Source of the DNA: Sphingomonas sp.
GTDB lineage: Bacteria; Pseudomonadota; Alphaproteobacteria; Sphingomonadales; Sphingomonadaceae
Length of the DNA stretch: 64,000 nt
Direction: 5' to 3'
Assembly: GCF_004799495.1 (NCBI RefSeq)
Contig: NZ_SSMY01000001.1
Span: 62,001-126,000, forward strand
Of this stretch, positions 43,710-51,901 are shown in pieces. Numbering within the stretch: the first letter of the stretch is position 1; each line of letters opens with the position of its first letter. Below the pieces are notes generated by a model that worked only from the letters and a program-made list of their open reading frames with translations, did no database searches and was not told the DNA's origin. The translations under genes were made by a program, and so were the position numbers.

Positions 43710-44240
43710 TTATTCCCCGCCCGGGATCGTCGCCTTGCCCGGCTCGCTCGCGATCGCCTGAATCGGCGGCTTGCCGTCCTCGACCTTGATCAGCACGCGC
43801 CCGCCGACGGGCGCATCGTTGACCGCGATGCCGTCGCGCGTGATCGAAAAGCCCTCGCTGCCGGCGACGACCGAGACCGGGTCGCCGCGCTTGATGACGA
43901 CGGCGGGCTTGGGCGCAGGCGCCGCTACGGGCGCGCGCGGGGTGGGCTCGACGATGGCCGGCGCGGCGATGCGGATGGGCACGAAGATGCGCCATTCGGG
44001 GTCGGGGCACGCCACCACCACCGAATCGTGCGCGGGCGTGCGCCAGTTCATCGTCACCATCGGACACGGCGCGAGCTTGAGCCGCGTGTCGACCGGAGTG
44101 CGTGCGCCACCGTCCTCGCCGATGCCGTGCCCGGTGAAGCCGGCGACCGCCTTGTCGATCAGCACGGTGCTCTGGAAGCTTTGCGCGGCGGCCGGGCTGC
44201 CGGCAAGCAGCGCGACGGCGGGAAGAATGAAACGGATCAT
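43710..44240 (-). CDS. flgA: Flagellar P-ring assembly chaperone FlgA
   Basis: 176 residues. Signal peptide at about 1-20 (FILPAVALLAGSPAAAQ), then the SAF-like C-terminal domain (AVVIKRGDPVSVVAGSEGFSITRDGIAVNDAPVGGRVLIKV) of FlgA, which helps FlgI form the P ring in the periplasm. It overlaps the MotB-like gene by 4 bp. Far shorter N-terminal part than E. coli FlgA. Confidence 0.88.
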   Translation of the reverse strand: MIRFILPAVALLAGSPAAAQSFQSTVLIDKAVAGFTGHGIGEDGGARTPVDTRLKLAPCPMVTMNWRTPAHDSVVVACPDPEWRIFVPIRIAAPAIVEPTPRAPVAAPAPKPAVVIKRGDPVSVVAGSEGFSITRDGIAVNDAPVGGRVLIKVEDGKPPIQAIASEPGKATIPGGE

Positions 44241-44752
44241 GGCTGTTTCCTGTAGGGGTCGCCGGTGAAGCTGACGGTGACGAGCGCGGTGCGGCGCCCG
44301 GTCCCCGCGGCGGCGATAAGGATGCGGTCGGCGGCGACGCCGTGACCGATCAGATAAGCGGCGGCCGCGCGGGCGCGGTCGGCGGCGAGCAGGTCGGCAC
44401 TGCCGGTCGCGGGATCGACATCCCCTGCCCCGGCGGTGCCGCCGCTCACGCGCAAGCTCGCGCGCGGGTCGCGCAGATTGGTGGTGGCGAAATCGATCAG
44501 CGAGGCTGGCGCCCGCGGGATCGCCGAGCCGGGCGCGAAAGCGACAGCGGCGGCGGCAAGCGGGATCGGGTCGGGTTTGGCGCTGTCGGCGACCGCGCCG
44601 CCGAAGCCTTCGCGCAACCCCCTGGCGAGCGCCTGACGGTCGGTCGCCTGGACGAGCACGAAGAAGCCGACGAGCAGCAGCGCGAGGTCGGCGAGCGTCC
44701 ACAGCCACAAGGGCCGCGCTGGCGGTGGATCGAGGAGCGCGTCGTCGCTCAT
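44237..44752 (-). CDS. MotB-like membrane protein with a diverged OmpA-type domain
   Basis: 171 residues. One N-terminal helix (PLWLWTLADLALLLVGFFVLVQ, about 14-35) aligns with the MotB helix YADFVTAMMAFFLLLW and keeps its proton/sodium-binding Asp. A short periplasmic part ends in ADRARAAAAYLIGHGVAADRILIAAAGTGRRTALVTVSF, a reduced OmpA/MotB-like peptidoglycan domain. Coupled by ATGA overlaps to a MotA-like gene and to flgA. It may be a second stator, or an accessory of rod and P-ring assembly. Confidence 0.65.
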   Translation of the reverse strand: MSDDALLDPPPARPLWLWTLADLALLLVGFFVLVQATDRQALARGLREGFGGAVADSAKPDPIPLAAAAVAFAPGSAIPRAPASLIDFATTNLRDPRASLRVSGGTAGAGDVDPATGSADLLAADRARAAAAYLIGHGVAADRILIAAAGTGRRTALVTVSFTGDPYRKQP

Positions 44753-45411
44753 GCCGCGACCACGCTCATCACGGGGCTGCGTGGCTGGCCGTAGTCGGCG
44801 AGCTCGGCGAGCGGCGCGACCAGACGGAGCCGTTGCTCCGCCTCGGCGCGCGCGCGGCGGCGCAAGCGGACGGCGATCGGCATCGCGACCAGATTGGCGA
44901 TCAGTGCGCCATAGAGCGTCGCGAGCAAGGCGACCGCCATCCCCGCACCGATCGCGGCGGGGTCGGTCATCGCCAGAAACATCTTCACCAGCCCGACGAG
45001 CGTGCCGACCATGCCCATCGCGGGCGCGACCTCGGCCATCCCCGCCCACATGTCGGCGGCGGCGGCGTGGCGCAGGATGCGCGCGCGGCGGCGTTCGTCG
45101 AGCAGGCGCGTCACGTCGGTTGGCCTCGCACCATCGACGATCTCCGCGATCGCGGCGGCGACGTCGGCATCGGCGATCACCGAACGGTCGAGGGTGTGTA
45201 CGCCGTGGCGCCTGGCGATGCGGCCGAGCGCCGCGACCTGATCGATCAGCGGCGCCGCGTCGAGCTGGCGGCGCGGCAAGGTGGCGAGCGCCGCGACGCC
45301 GCGCGCGAGATCGCGGAACGGCGTGCGCAGGATCGTCGCGGCCAGCGTGCCGCCGGCGACGATAACGATCGCGGCGGGATCGATGAACGGGGCGAGCGCG
45401 TCGGGTGTCAT
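44749..45411 (-). CDS. MotA/TolQ/ExbB proton-channel family protein (second stator-like)
   Basis: 220 residues. The N-terminus FIDPAAIVIVAGGTLAATIL matches PomA/MotA and MEVAPAMGMVGTLVGLVKMFLAM with ATLYGALIANLVAMPIAVRLRRRA is the MotA channel region. It is shorter than the MotA at 54629 and only moderately similar. Start at 45411 lies about 2 bases after the predicted transcription start of its sigma-54 promoter. First gene of an operon with the MotB-like gene and flgA. Confidence 0.78.
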   Translation of the reverse strand: MTPDALAPFIDPAAIVIVAGGTLAATILRTPFRDLARGVAALATLPRRQLDAAPLIDQVAALGRIARRHGVHTLDRSVIADADVAAAIAEIVDGARPTDVTRLLDERRRARILRHAAAADMWAGMAEVAPAMGMVGTLVGLVKMFLAMTDPAAIGAGMAVALLATLYGALIANLVAMPIAVRLRRRARAEAEQRLRLVAPLAELADYGQPRSPVMSVVAA

Positions 45412-45423
45412 GCGCGACGTCTT

Positions 45424-45440
45424 TGCAAGCCGCGGGCCAA
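45424..45440 (-). promoter_or_regulatory. Sigma-54 promoter of the MotA-like/MotB-like/flgA operon
   Basis: On the minus strand TTGGCCCGCGGCTTGCA matches TTGGCACG-N4-TTGCA with one mismatch and exact GG-N10-GC spacing. The predicted start near 45413 is only about two bases before the ATG at 45411, so the mRNA may be leaderless. Faces away from the flgB promoter, with a shared half-site cluster between. Confidence 0.72.
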
Positions 45441-45453
45441 GTGCGATCTTCTC

Positions 45454-45582
45454 CCCCTCCCGGCCTTCCGGGAGGGGCAAGGGGTGGGTGCCGAGCGAAG
45501 CGAGGCTTTCTTCCTCGTCAGCGTAGAGCGCTCCCTCCGGTCGCTTGCCCACCCCTAACCCCTCCCGGAAAGCCGGGAGGGG
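45454..45582. repeat. Composite GC-rich palindromic repeat, copy 2 (inverted)
   Basis: Same ends as copies at 10615 and 59256 (CCCCTCCCGGCCTTCCGGGA; CCCACCCCTAACCCCTCCC), with the middle in the opposite direction (GCCGAGCGAAGCGAGGC). It lies between the divergent MotA-like and flgB promoters. Confidence 0.88.
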
Positions 45583-45595
45583 AATTGCTCGAAAC

Positions 45596-45657
45596 CGGCA
45601 ACCCGCTTGCCGCCCCCCCGGCAAGCCTTTGCCGCTTTCGACCCGCCACGCCGGCAA
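45596..45657. promoter_or_regulatory. Candidate activator-binding cluster upstream of flgB
   Basis: Five half-sites in 62 bp: CGGCAA at 45596, TTGCCG at 45607, CGGCAA at 45619, TTGCCG at 45629, CGGCAA at 45652. The second and third form GCTTGCCG-N6-CGGCAAGC. The cluster begins 20-80 bp upstream of the flgB sigma-54 promoter and about 155-215 bp from the divergent one at 45424-45440, the range expected of an enhancer for a sigma-54 activator. Confidence 0.55.
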
Positions 45658-45676
45658 AATCGGCCCTTGAAGCCAC

Positions 45677-45693
45677 TTGGCACGACCTTTGCT
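45677..45693 (+). promoter_or_regulatory. Sigma-54 promoter of the flgB-flgL operon
   Basis: TTGGCACGACCTTTGCT is a full match to the -24/-12 consensus TTGGCACG-N4-TTGCT. Predicted transcription start near 45704 leaves a leader of about 26 bases with GAGGA before the flgB ATG at 45730. Confidence 0.93.
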
Positions 45694-45729
45694 GAACTCT
45701 CGCGCAGGATTTTACGCGAGGACCGGCAC

Positions 45730-46080
45730 ATGGCCGACGACAGTCTGTTCGGGATACATGGGGCAGCGCTCGAAGTGCGCGGCCAGCGCATGGGTATCCT
45801 GGCGTCCAACATCGCCAACGCCTCGACCCCCGGGTTCAAGGCGCGCGACATCGATTTCCAAAAGGCGATGGCGGCCGCCCAGGGTGGCAGCGTCGATGAC
45901 GGCGCGATTTCGGGCGCAACGATGTACCGCGTTCCGCTCCAGCCCAGCCTCGACGGCAATACCGTCGACCTCTCGACCGAGCAGACCGCGTTCGCCGAAA
46001 ACGCCGTCCAGTACCAGACGACGCTGTCGTTCCTGAACGGGCGGATCGGTCAGATCACGCGCGCGCTGAGGGGGGAATAA
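45730..46080 (+). CDS. flgB: Flagellar proximal rod protein FlgB
   Basis: 116 residues. Rod signature at the N-terminus (ALEVRGQRMGILASNIANASTPGFKARDIDF) and the C-terminal helix (AVQYQTTLSFLNGRIGQITRALRGE). FlgB binds FliE at the base of the rod. First gene of the plus-strand operon flgB to flgL; ribosome site GAGGA. Confidence 0.95.
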   Translation: MADDSLFGIHGAALEVRGQRMGILASNIANASTPGFKARDIDFQKAMAAAQGGSVDDGAISGATMYRVPLQPSLDGNTVDLSTEQTAFAENAVQYQTTLSFLNGRIGQITRALRGE

Positions 46081-46083
46081 GCC

Positions 46084-46497
46084 ATGCCCAACGGACCGCT
46101 TTCGATCTTCCAGGTATCGGGCCGCGCGATGAGCGCGCAGCTCGTGCGGATGAACACCACCGCTTCCAACCTGGCCAACGCCGGGTCGGTCGCGAGCTCG
46201 CCCGAGACCGCGTACCGCACGATCAAGCCGGTGTTCCGCACCAGCTTCGACAAGGCGAGCGGCATGTCGACGGTCGACGTCGAGAGCGTCGTCACCGCCG
46301 GCGAGGCGCCAACCAAGCGCTACGATCCCGCCAATCCGATGGCCGACAAGGACGGCAACGTGTGGGAATCGAACGTCGATGAAACCCGCGAACTGGTCGA
46401 CATGATGGAGACCGCGCGGGGCTACCAGAACAATGTCGAGGTGATGCAGACCGCCAAGTCGCTGATCGTCGATACGCTCAAGCTCGGGAAATCATGA
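46084..46497 (+). CDS. flgC: Flagellar proximal rod protein FlgC
   Basis: 137 residues. FQVSGRAMSAQLVRMNTTASNLANAGSV and the C-terminal NVDETRELVDMMETARGYQNNVEVMQTAKSLIVDTLKLGKS are typical rod ends. Three bases after flgB, overlaps flgD by 4. Confidence 0.95.
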   Translation: MPNGPLSIFQVSGRAMSAQLVRMNTTASNLANAGSVASSPETAYRTIKPVFRTSFDKASGMSTVDVESVVTAGEAPTKRYDPANPMADKDGNVWESNVDETRELVDMMETARGYQNNVEVMQTAKSLIVDTLKLGKS

Positions 46498-47180
46498 TGA
46501 CCAGCACCTTCGACACCACGCTCGCCAATCTCGGCGTCGGCCGTAGCGGTTCCGCCGCGACCCCGACCGTCTCGACCGCCGCGTCGCAGACGCTCGGCCA
46601 GGCCGATTTCCTGAAGCTGATGACCGCGCAGCTCCAGAACCAGGATCCGTTCGCCCCCGTCGACAACACGCAGATGGTGGCGCAGATGGCGCAATTCTCG
46701 TCGCTGTCGGGGATCACCGACATGGCGTCGACGCTCAAGACGATCGCCGCGAAGCTGACCGGCACCTCGACCGCCGACGCGCTGTCGTACGTCGGCAAGA
46801 CCGTGCTGACCGAGGGCGACACCGCGTTCGGGCGCACCAGCGGCGGGATCGCCGGCGCGGTCGAGCTCGACGGCGACGCGACCGATGTGACGGTTACGAT
46901 CCAGGACGCCAACGGCGCGACGCTCAAGACGCTCAAGCTCGGCCAGGCCGGCCAGGGCACGACGCAGTTCGACTGGGACGGCACCACCGACGCGGGCCAG
47001 CCCGCCGGCGCGGGGCCGTTCAAGGTCACCGCGACGGCGACCAACAATGGCCAGGCCGTCGCCACGCACCCGCTCGTGTGGGCGCCGGTGACCTCGGTCT
47101 CGATGTCGGGCGATACCCCGACGCTCAACGTCGCCGGGCTCGGCGCCATCGCCCTTTCCGCCGTCCGCCAGGTCGGCTGA
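46494..47180 (+). CDS. flgD: Flagellar hook capping protein FlgD
   Basis: 228 residues. N-terminal SQTLGQADFLKLMTAQLQNQDPFAPVDNTQMVAQMAQFSSLSGI is the family signature, followed by a FlgD Ig-like/tudor domain (WDGTTDAGQPAGAGPFKV). FlgD caps the growing hook and leaves when finished. Confidence 0.95.
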   Translation: MMTSTFDTTLANLGVGRSGSAATPTVSTAASQTLGQADFLKLMTAQLQNQDPFAPVDNTQMVAQMAQFSSLSGITDMASTLKTIAAKLTGTSTADALSYVGKTVLTEGDTAFGRTSGGIAGAVELDGDATDVTVTIQDANGATLKTLKLGQAGQGTTQFDWDGTTDAGQPAGAGPFKVTATATNNGQAVATHPLVWAPVTSVSMSGDTPTLNVAGLGAIALSAVRQVG

Positions 47181-47206
47181 CCCCCACCCCCTGAGGAGTA
47201 ACACCC

Positions 47207-48475
47207 ATGTCCTTCTACACGTCGCTTTCGGGCCTCCAGGCCGCACAGACCGAGATGAACACGATCTCGCACAACCTCGCCAACGTCGCGACCAACGGCT
47301 TCAAGAAGAGCCGCACCGATTTCGCCGATGTGATCGCGTCGAGCGTCAGCGTCTCGCCGACGCAGATGACCGGGTCGGGCGTCGTGGTGAAGGCCAATCG
47401 CCAGCAGTTCAGTCAGGGCAATCTGATCCAGTCGTCGTCGAGCCTCGATCTCGCGATTTCGGGCGACGGGTTCTTCGCGGTCAAGCCGCAGCTCGACGGG
47501 TCGAAGGTCAACTTCACGCGCAACGGCGGTTTCCTGGTCAACCAGGACCGCTACGTGACGGACGCGCAGGGCAATTTCCTCCAGGTCTATCCGGTCGACG
47601 GGTCGGGCGCGGTGGTCGCGACCGGCATCGACCAGACCAAGAGCCTCCAGCTGCCCGCGACTAGCGGCACCGCGGTCCCGACCAGCCAGATCAACATGAC
47701 GGTCAACCTGCCGTCGTCGGGCGCGATCCCGACCACCGCGACGTTCGATCGCTTCGACCCGGCGAGCTACAACCAGTCGACCGCGACGACGATCTACGAC
47801 AACAACGGCAACCCGCAGACGATGACGACCTACTTCAAGCGCACCGCGGCCTCGACCGGTCCGGGCGTCGATTCGACCTGGGAAGTCTATAACTATGTCG
47901 GTGACACCCCCCTCACCGCGGGCGGCAGCAACAAGATCACGCTGACCTTCGATTCGAACGGGGCGATCACCGCGCCGACGTCGGCCACCACGTTCGACCC
48001 GTTCACGCCCGCCGGCTCACCGAGCGCGCAGGTCGCGTCGTTCAACTTTGGTGCCGCGACCGCGCAACTCGCACAGCCGTTCAACATCTCGTCGCGCACG
48101 CAGGACGGCGCGGCGGTGGGGCAGATCGAGGGCGTCACCGTCGATAGCGACGGCACGGTCAAGGCGAGCTTTTCGAACGGCGACATCCAGTCGCTGGGCC
48201 GCGTGGTGCTCGCGAACTTCACCGATCCAGCGGGCTTGCGCCAGCTCGGCGACTCGACCTGGGCCGCGACCGGCCTGTCGGGCGAGCCGAAGCTGGGCTC
48301 GGCGGGCGTCGACGGGTTCGGCAACCTGATGTCGTCGACGATCGAACGCTCGAACGTCGACATCACCGAGGAGCTGGTCAATCTGATCGCGGCGCAGCGC
48401 AACTTCCAGGCGAATGCCAAGGCGCTGGATACCGCGAGCCAGATCTCCGAAACCATCTTCAACATCCGCACCTGA
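47207..48475 (+). CDS. flgE: Flagellar hook protein FlgE
   Basis: 422 residues. MSFYTSLSGLQAAQTEMNTISHNLANVATNGFKKS at the N-terminus and SNVDITEELVNLIAAQRNFQANAKALDTASQISETIFNIRT at the C-terminus, with a central hook domain. Ribosome site GAGGAGTAA. Confidence 0.96.
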   Translation: MSFYTSLSGLQAAQTEMNTISHNLANVATNGFKKSRTDFADVIASSVSVSPTQMTGSGVVVKANRQQFSQGNLIQSSSSLDLAISGDGFFAVKPQLDGSKVNFTRNGGFLVNQDRYVTDAQGNFLQVYPVDGSGAVVATGIDQTKSLQLPATSGTAVPTSQINMTVNLPSSGAIPTTATFDRFDPASYNQSTATTIYDNNGNPQTMTTYFKRTAASTGPGVDSTWEVYNYVGDTPLTAGGSNKITLTFDSNGAITAPTSATTFDPFTPAGSPSAQVASFNFGAATAQLAQPFNISSRTQDGAAVGQIEGVTVDSDGTVKASFSNGDIQSLGRVVLANFTDPAGLRQLGDSTWAATGLSGEPKLGSAGVDGFGNLMSSTIERSNVDITEELVNLIAAQRNFQANAKALDTASQISETIFNIRT

Positions 48476-48501
48476 TGACGGGGCAAGCGGGGGGAGCCTG
48501 A

Positions 48502-49248
48502 ATGGACAAGCTGATCTATACGGCGGCGTCGGGGTTGAAGGCGCGGATGGCGGCGCAAGCCGTCATCGCCAACAACATGGCGAACGCGTCGACGATCGGT
48601 TTTCGTGCCGAGCGTGTCAATTTCGACAGCCTGATGCTCAACGGCGACGGCCTCGACACGCGGACCTCGGCGTCGGAAGAGGTCAAGGACTTCGACCGCT
48701 CGGCGGGAACGATCATCTCCACCGGGCGCAACCTCGACATCGCGATTCCGGGCGACCAGTGGATCGCGGTCCAGGCGACCGACGGCAGCGAAGCCTATAC
48801 GCGCCGCGGCGACCTCAACGTTTCGGCGAGTGGCGTACTGGAAACCGGCGACGGTTTCCCGGTGATGGGGTCCGGGGGGGCACCCATCACCGTGCCGCCG
48901 GCTTCCGCCATTTCGATCGCGGGCGACGGCACGCTGTCGATCGTGCCGGTCGGGGGCGATGCCAAGAACCCGCAAGTGGTCGACCGCATCAAGTTCGTCA
49001 GCCCCAAGGGGTCGGACACGGTCAAGGGCCTCGACAACCTCGTCCACGTCAAGGGCGGCGGCGTGCTGCCGACCGACGAGGATGCGAAGTGCGAAAGCGG
49101 GATGCTCGAGCAATCGAACGTCAACATGACGCAGGCGCTGGTCGACATGATCGAAAACCAGCGCGCCTACGAAGTGCAGGCCAACCTGATGAAGTCCGCC
49201 AAGGACATGGACGAAAGCGGCGCATCGACGATGCGCATGCCGAGCTGA
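48502..49248 (+). CDS. flgF: Flagellar rod protein FlgF
   Basis: 248 residues. MDKLIYTAASGLKARMAAQAVIANNMANASTIGFRAE and the C-terminal SNVNMTQALVDMIENQRAYEVQANLMKSAKDMDES fit FlgF, a proximal rod component. Located in the standard order between flgE and flgG. Confidence 0.93.
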   Translation: MDKLIYTAASGLKARMAAQAVIANNMANASTIGFRAERVNFDSLMLNGDGLDTRTSASEEVKDFDRSAGTIISTGRNLDIAIPGDQWIAVQATDGSEAYTRRGDLNVSASGVLETGDGFPVMGSGGAPITVPPASAISIAGDGTLSIVPVGGDAKNPQVVDRIKFVSPKGSDTVKGLDNLVHVKGGGVLPTDEDAKCESGMLEQSNVNMTQALVDMIENQRAYEVQANLMKSAKDMDESGASTMRMPS

Positions 49249-49261
49249 GGAGTGAAATGAG

Positions 49262-50050
49262 ATGAGCAGCGCCGCGATGCATATCGCCCGCACCGGGCTC
49301 GACGCCCAGGACATGCGGATGCGAGTGATCTCGAACAACCTGGCCAACGTCAACACGACCGGGTTCAAGAAGGACCGCGCGTCGTTCGCGACGCTGTCGT
49401 ATCAGACGGTGACCGCCGCCGGCGCGTCGTCGTCGAGCGAAAGCAAGTATGCGACCGGCCTCAACCTCGGCACCGGCGTGCGCATCCAGGGCACCGCGCG
49501 GATGGACACGCAGGGGTCGATGCAGACCACCGGAAACAGCCTCGACATGGCATTGGATGGCGACGGCTATTTCCAGGTCCAGTTGCCGGGCGGCCAGCTC
49601 GGCTACACGCGCTCGGGCAATTTCTCGCGCAGCCCCGAAGGGCTGCTGGTGACCAACGAAGGCTATCAGGTGATGCCCGGCATCACCGTCCCCGAAGGCA
49701 CGACCGGGATCACGATCGGCACCGACGGCACCGTCTCGGCCACCGTCGCGGGGCAGACCGAGCCCTCGACGCTCGGTCAGATCCAGATCGCGACCTTCCC
49801 CAATTCGGGCGGGTTGCAGTCGAAGGGCGACAACTACCTGACCGAAACCGCCGCGAGCGGTGCGGCCAATCTGGGCGTCGCGGGCGAGGACGGCCGCGGC
49901 ACGATCCGCCAGGGCATGCTCGAAGCGTCGAACGTCAACGTGGTCGAGGAACTGGTCGACATGATCGAGTGCCAGCGCGCGTACGAGGTCAATTCGAAGA
50001 TGATCTCCGCGACCGACGACATGCTCAAATACGTGAACCAGAACCTGTGA
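49262..50050 (+). CDS. flgG: Flagellar distal rod protein FlgG
   Basis: 262 residues. MHIARTGLDAQDMRMRVISNNLANVNTTGFKKDRASF and SNVNVVEELVDMIECQRAYEVNSKMISATDDMLKYVNQNL are diagnostic. FlgG forms the distal rod through the P and L rings. Last base overlaps the flgH start codon. Confidence 0.96.
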   Translation: MSSAAMHIARTGLDAQDMRMRVISNNLANVNTTGFKKDRASFATLSYQTVTAAGASSSSESKYATGLNLGTGVRIQGTARMDTQGSMQTTGNSLDMALDGDGYFQVQLPGGQLGYTRSGNFSRSPEGLLVTNEGYQVMPGITVPEGTTGITIGTDGTVSATVAGQTEPSTLGQIQIATFPNSGGLQSKGDNYLTETAASGAANLGVAGEDGRGTIRQGMLEASNVNVVEELVDMIECQRAYEVNSKMISATDDMLKYVNQNL

Positions 50051-50730
50051 TGCGCAACGTTCTCATCATTGTCGCCGTTGGGGCGCTCGCGCTTGGTGCC
50101 GGCGCACCGGCCGAGGCTGGCATCTTCGGCAAGAAGAAGCCGCCCGAAGACTTCTCCGCCGCGCCGCCGCCCAAGCCGGCTGCGCCGCCGCCCGCCAACG
50201 GCAGCATCTTCCAGCCGCAGGACGGCTATGCCGCGCTGTACGAAGGCACGCGCGCGCGCCGCGTCGGCGATCCGCTGACGATCGTGCTGGTCGAGAACAT
50301 GTCGGCCTCGAAATCCTCGTCGTCGAAGCTCGATTCGGGCGGCGGGTTCGGCATCACGCCGCCATCGACGGGGCTGTTGTCGGCGGTCAAGCCGACCGAC
50401 CTGAGCCTTAGCGGCAACCGCAATTTCGACGGCAAGGGCACCGCGGACCAGTCCAATTCGCTGTCGGGCGAAGTCTCGGTGACCGTGGTCGAAGTCTACC
50501 CCAACGGCACGATGCTCGTGCAGGGGCAGAAGCGCGTCACGCTCAACCGCGGCGACGAGTTCGTCCAGATCAAGGGCATCGTCCGCGTGGCGGACATCAG
50601 TGCCGACAACCGCGTTTTGTCGACCCGCGTCGCCGATGCCCGCATCGCCTACACCGGCAAGGGCGACGTCGCCCGCGCCGGCCGCCAGGGCTGGCTCAGC
50701 CGCTTCTTCTCCGTGATCAGCCCGTTCTAG
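50050..50730 (+). CDS. flgH: Flagellar L-ring protein FlgH, without lipobox cysteine
   Basis: 226 residues. Core motifs LYEGTRARRVGDPLTIVLVE, KFDGKGT-like NFDGKGTADQSN, and VVEVYPNGTMLVQGQKRVTLNRGDEFVQIKGIVR identify FlgH, the outer-membrane L ring. The signal peptide (MRNVLIIVAVGALALGAGAPAEA) ends in a signal-peptidase-I site and has no cysteine, so the protein should not be a lipoprotein, unlike the E. coli homologue. The start overlaps flgG by one base. Confidence 0.93.
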   Translation: MRNVLIIVAVGALALGAGAPAEAGIFGKKKPPEDFSAAPPPKPAAPPPANGSIFQPQDGYAALYEGTRARRVGDPLTIVLVENMSASKSSSSKLDSGGGFGITPPSTGLLSAVKPTDLSLSGNRNFDGKGTADQSNSLSGEVSVTVVEVYPNGTMLVQGQKRVTLNRGDEFVQIKGIVRVADISADNRVLSTRVADARIAYTGKGDVARAGRQGWLSRFFSVISPF

Positions 50731-50782
50731 GCCGGATGGTTAGCACGGTCTTAACCATCGCCGTGCGACACGCCGGACGACA

Positions 50783-51901
50783 ATGATTGGATATCGCCCC
50801 ATGCTGCGTGCTTTCCTCGCCTGTCTTGCCCTGATCGCTGGTGTCGTTGCGGCCCCGGCCTCAGCCGATCGCATCAAGGACCTGGGCGCGTTCCAGGGCA
50901 TCCGCACCAACCAGCTGACAGGCTACGGCATCGTCGTCGGGCTCGCGGGGACGGGCGACGACAACCTCGAATATACCATCCAGTCGGCGAAGGCCGTGGC
51001 GTCGCGTTTCGGGCTCAACCTGCCCGCCGGGGTCAACCCCGGCCTCAAGAACGCCGCGGTGGTGATGATCACCGCCGAGCTGCCGCCGTTCGCCAAGCCG
51101 GGGCAGAAGATCGACATCACCGTCGCCTCGATGGGCAAGGCCAAGTCGCTGCGCGGCGGCGCGTTGATCCTCACCCCGCTGATGGGCGCCGACGGCCAGA
51201 TTTACGCGATGGCGCAGGGCAACCTCGCGGTCGGCGGCCTGGGTGTCGAGGGCAAGGACGGATCGTCGGTCGTGGTCAACGTGCCCTCGACCGGGCGTAT
51301 CCCCGAAGGGGCGACGGTCGAGCGCACCGTCGCGACCGGGTTCGATACCGCTCCCACGCTTACCTTCAACCTCGCGCGGTCGGACTTCACCACGGCGCAG
51401 AATGTCGCCGCGGCGATCAACGCGCGCTACGGCGCCGGCGTGGCGGAGGCGGTCGACGGCGTGTCGATCCGCGTCAACGCGCCCGCCGGCGCCGACACCC
51501 GCGCGACGATCATGTCGGGCATCGAAAACCTCGACGTCGTCTCGGCCGAACCGCCCGCCAAGGTCATCGTCAACGCGCGGACCGGCACCGTCGTGATCAA
51601 CTCGGCGGTCCGCGTCGGCCCGGCCGCGGTCACGCACGGCAAGCTGACCGTGCGGATCGACGAGAAAGAAACCGTCGTCCAGCCCGCGCCGTTCAGCCAG
51701 GGCCAGACCGCGAAAGAACAGAAGTCCGGCGTGCAGGTCGACGAGGAAAAGCGTCCGATGTTCCTGCTCGCGCCGGGCCCGAAGCTCGCCGACATCGTGA
51801 AGGCGGTGAATGCGATCGGCGCCTCGCCGTCCGATCTCGTCGCGATCCTCGAAGCCTTGAAAGAGGCAGGGGCGCTCAAGGCGGAGTTGATCATCCTGTG
51901 A
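50783..51901 (+). CDS. flgI: Flagellar P-ring protein FlgI
   Basis: 372 residues. Signal peptide at about 1-28, then DRIKDLGAFQGIRTNQLTGYGIVVGLAGTGD, the family signature. FlgI forms the periplasmic P ring with help from FlgA. A second ATG at 50801 (MLRAFLACLALIAG) would give a more usual signal peptide, so the start is not certain. Confidence 0.95.
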   Translation: MIGYRPMLRAFLACLALIAGVVAAPASADRIKDLGAFQGIRTNQLTGYGIVVGLAGTGDDNLEYTIQSAKAVASRFGLNLPAGVNPGLKNAAVVMITAELPPFAKPGQKIDITVASMGKAKSLRGGALILTPLMGADGQIYAMAQGNLAVGGLGVEGKDGSSVVVNVPSTGRIPEGATVERTVATGFDTAPTLTFNLARSDFTTAQNVAAAINARYGAGVAEAVDGVSIRVNAPAGADTRATIMSGIENLDVVSAEPPAKVIVNARTGTVVINSAVRVGPAAVTHGKLTVRIDEKETVVQPAPFSQGQTAKEQKSGVQVDEEKRPMFLLAPGPKLADIVKAVNAIGASPSDLVAILEALKEAGALKAELIIL

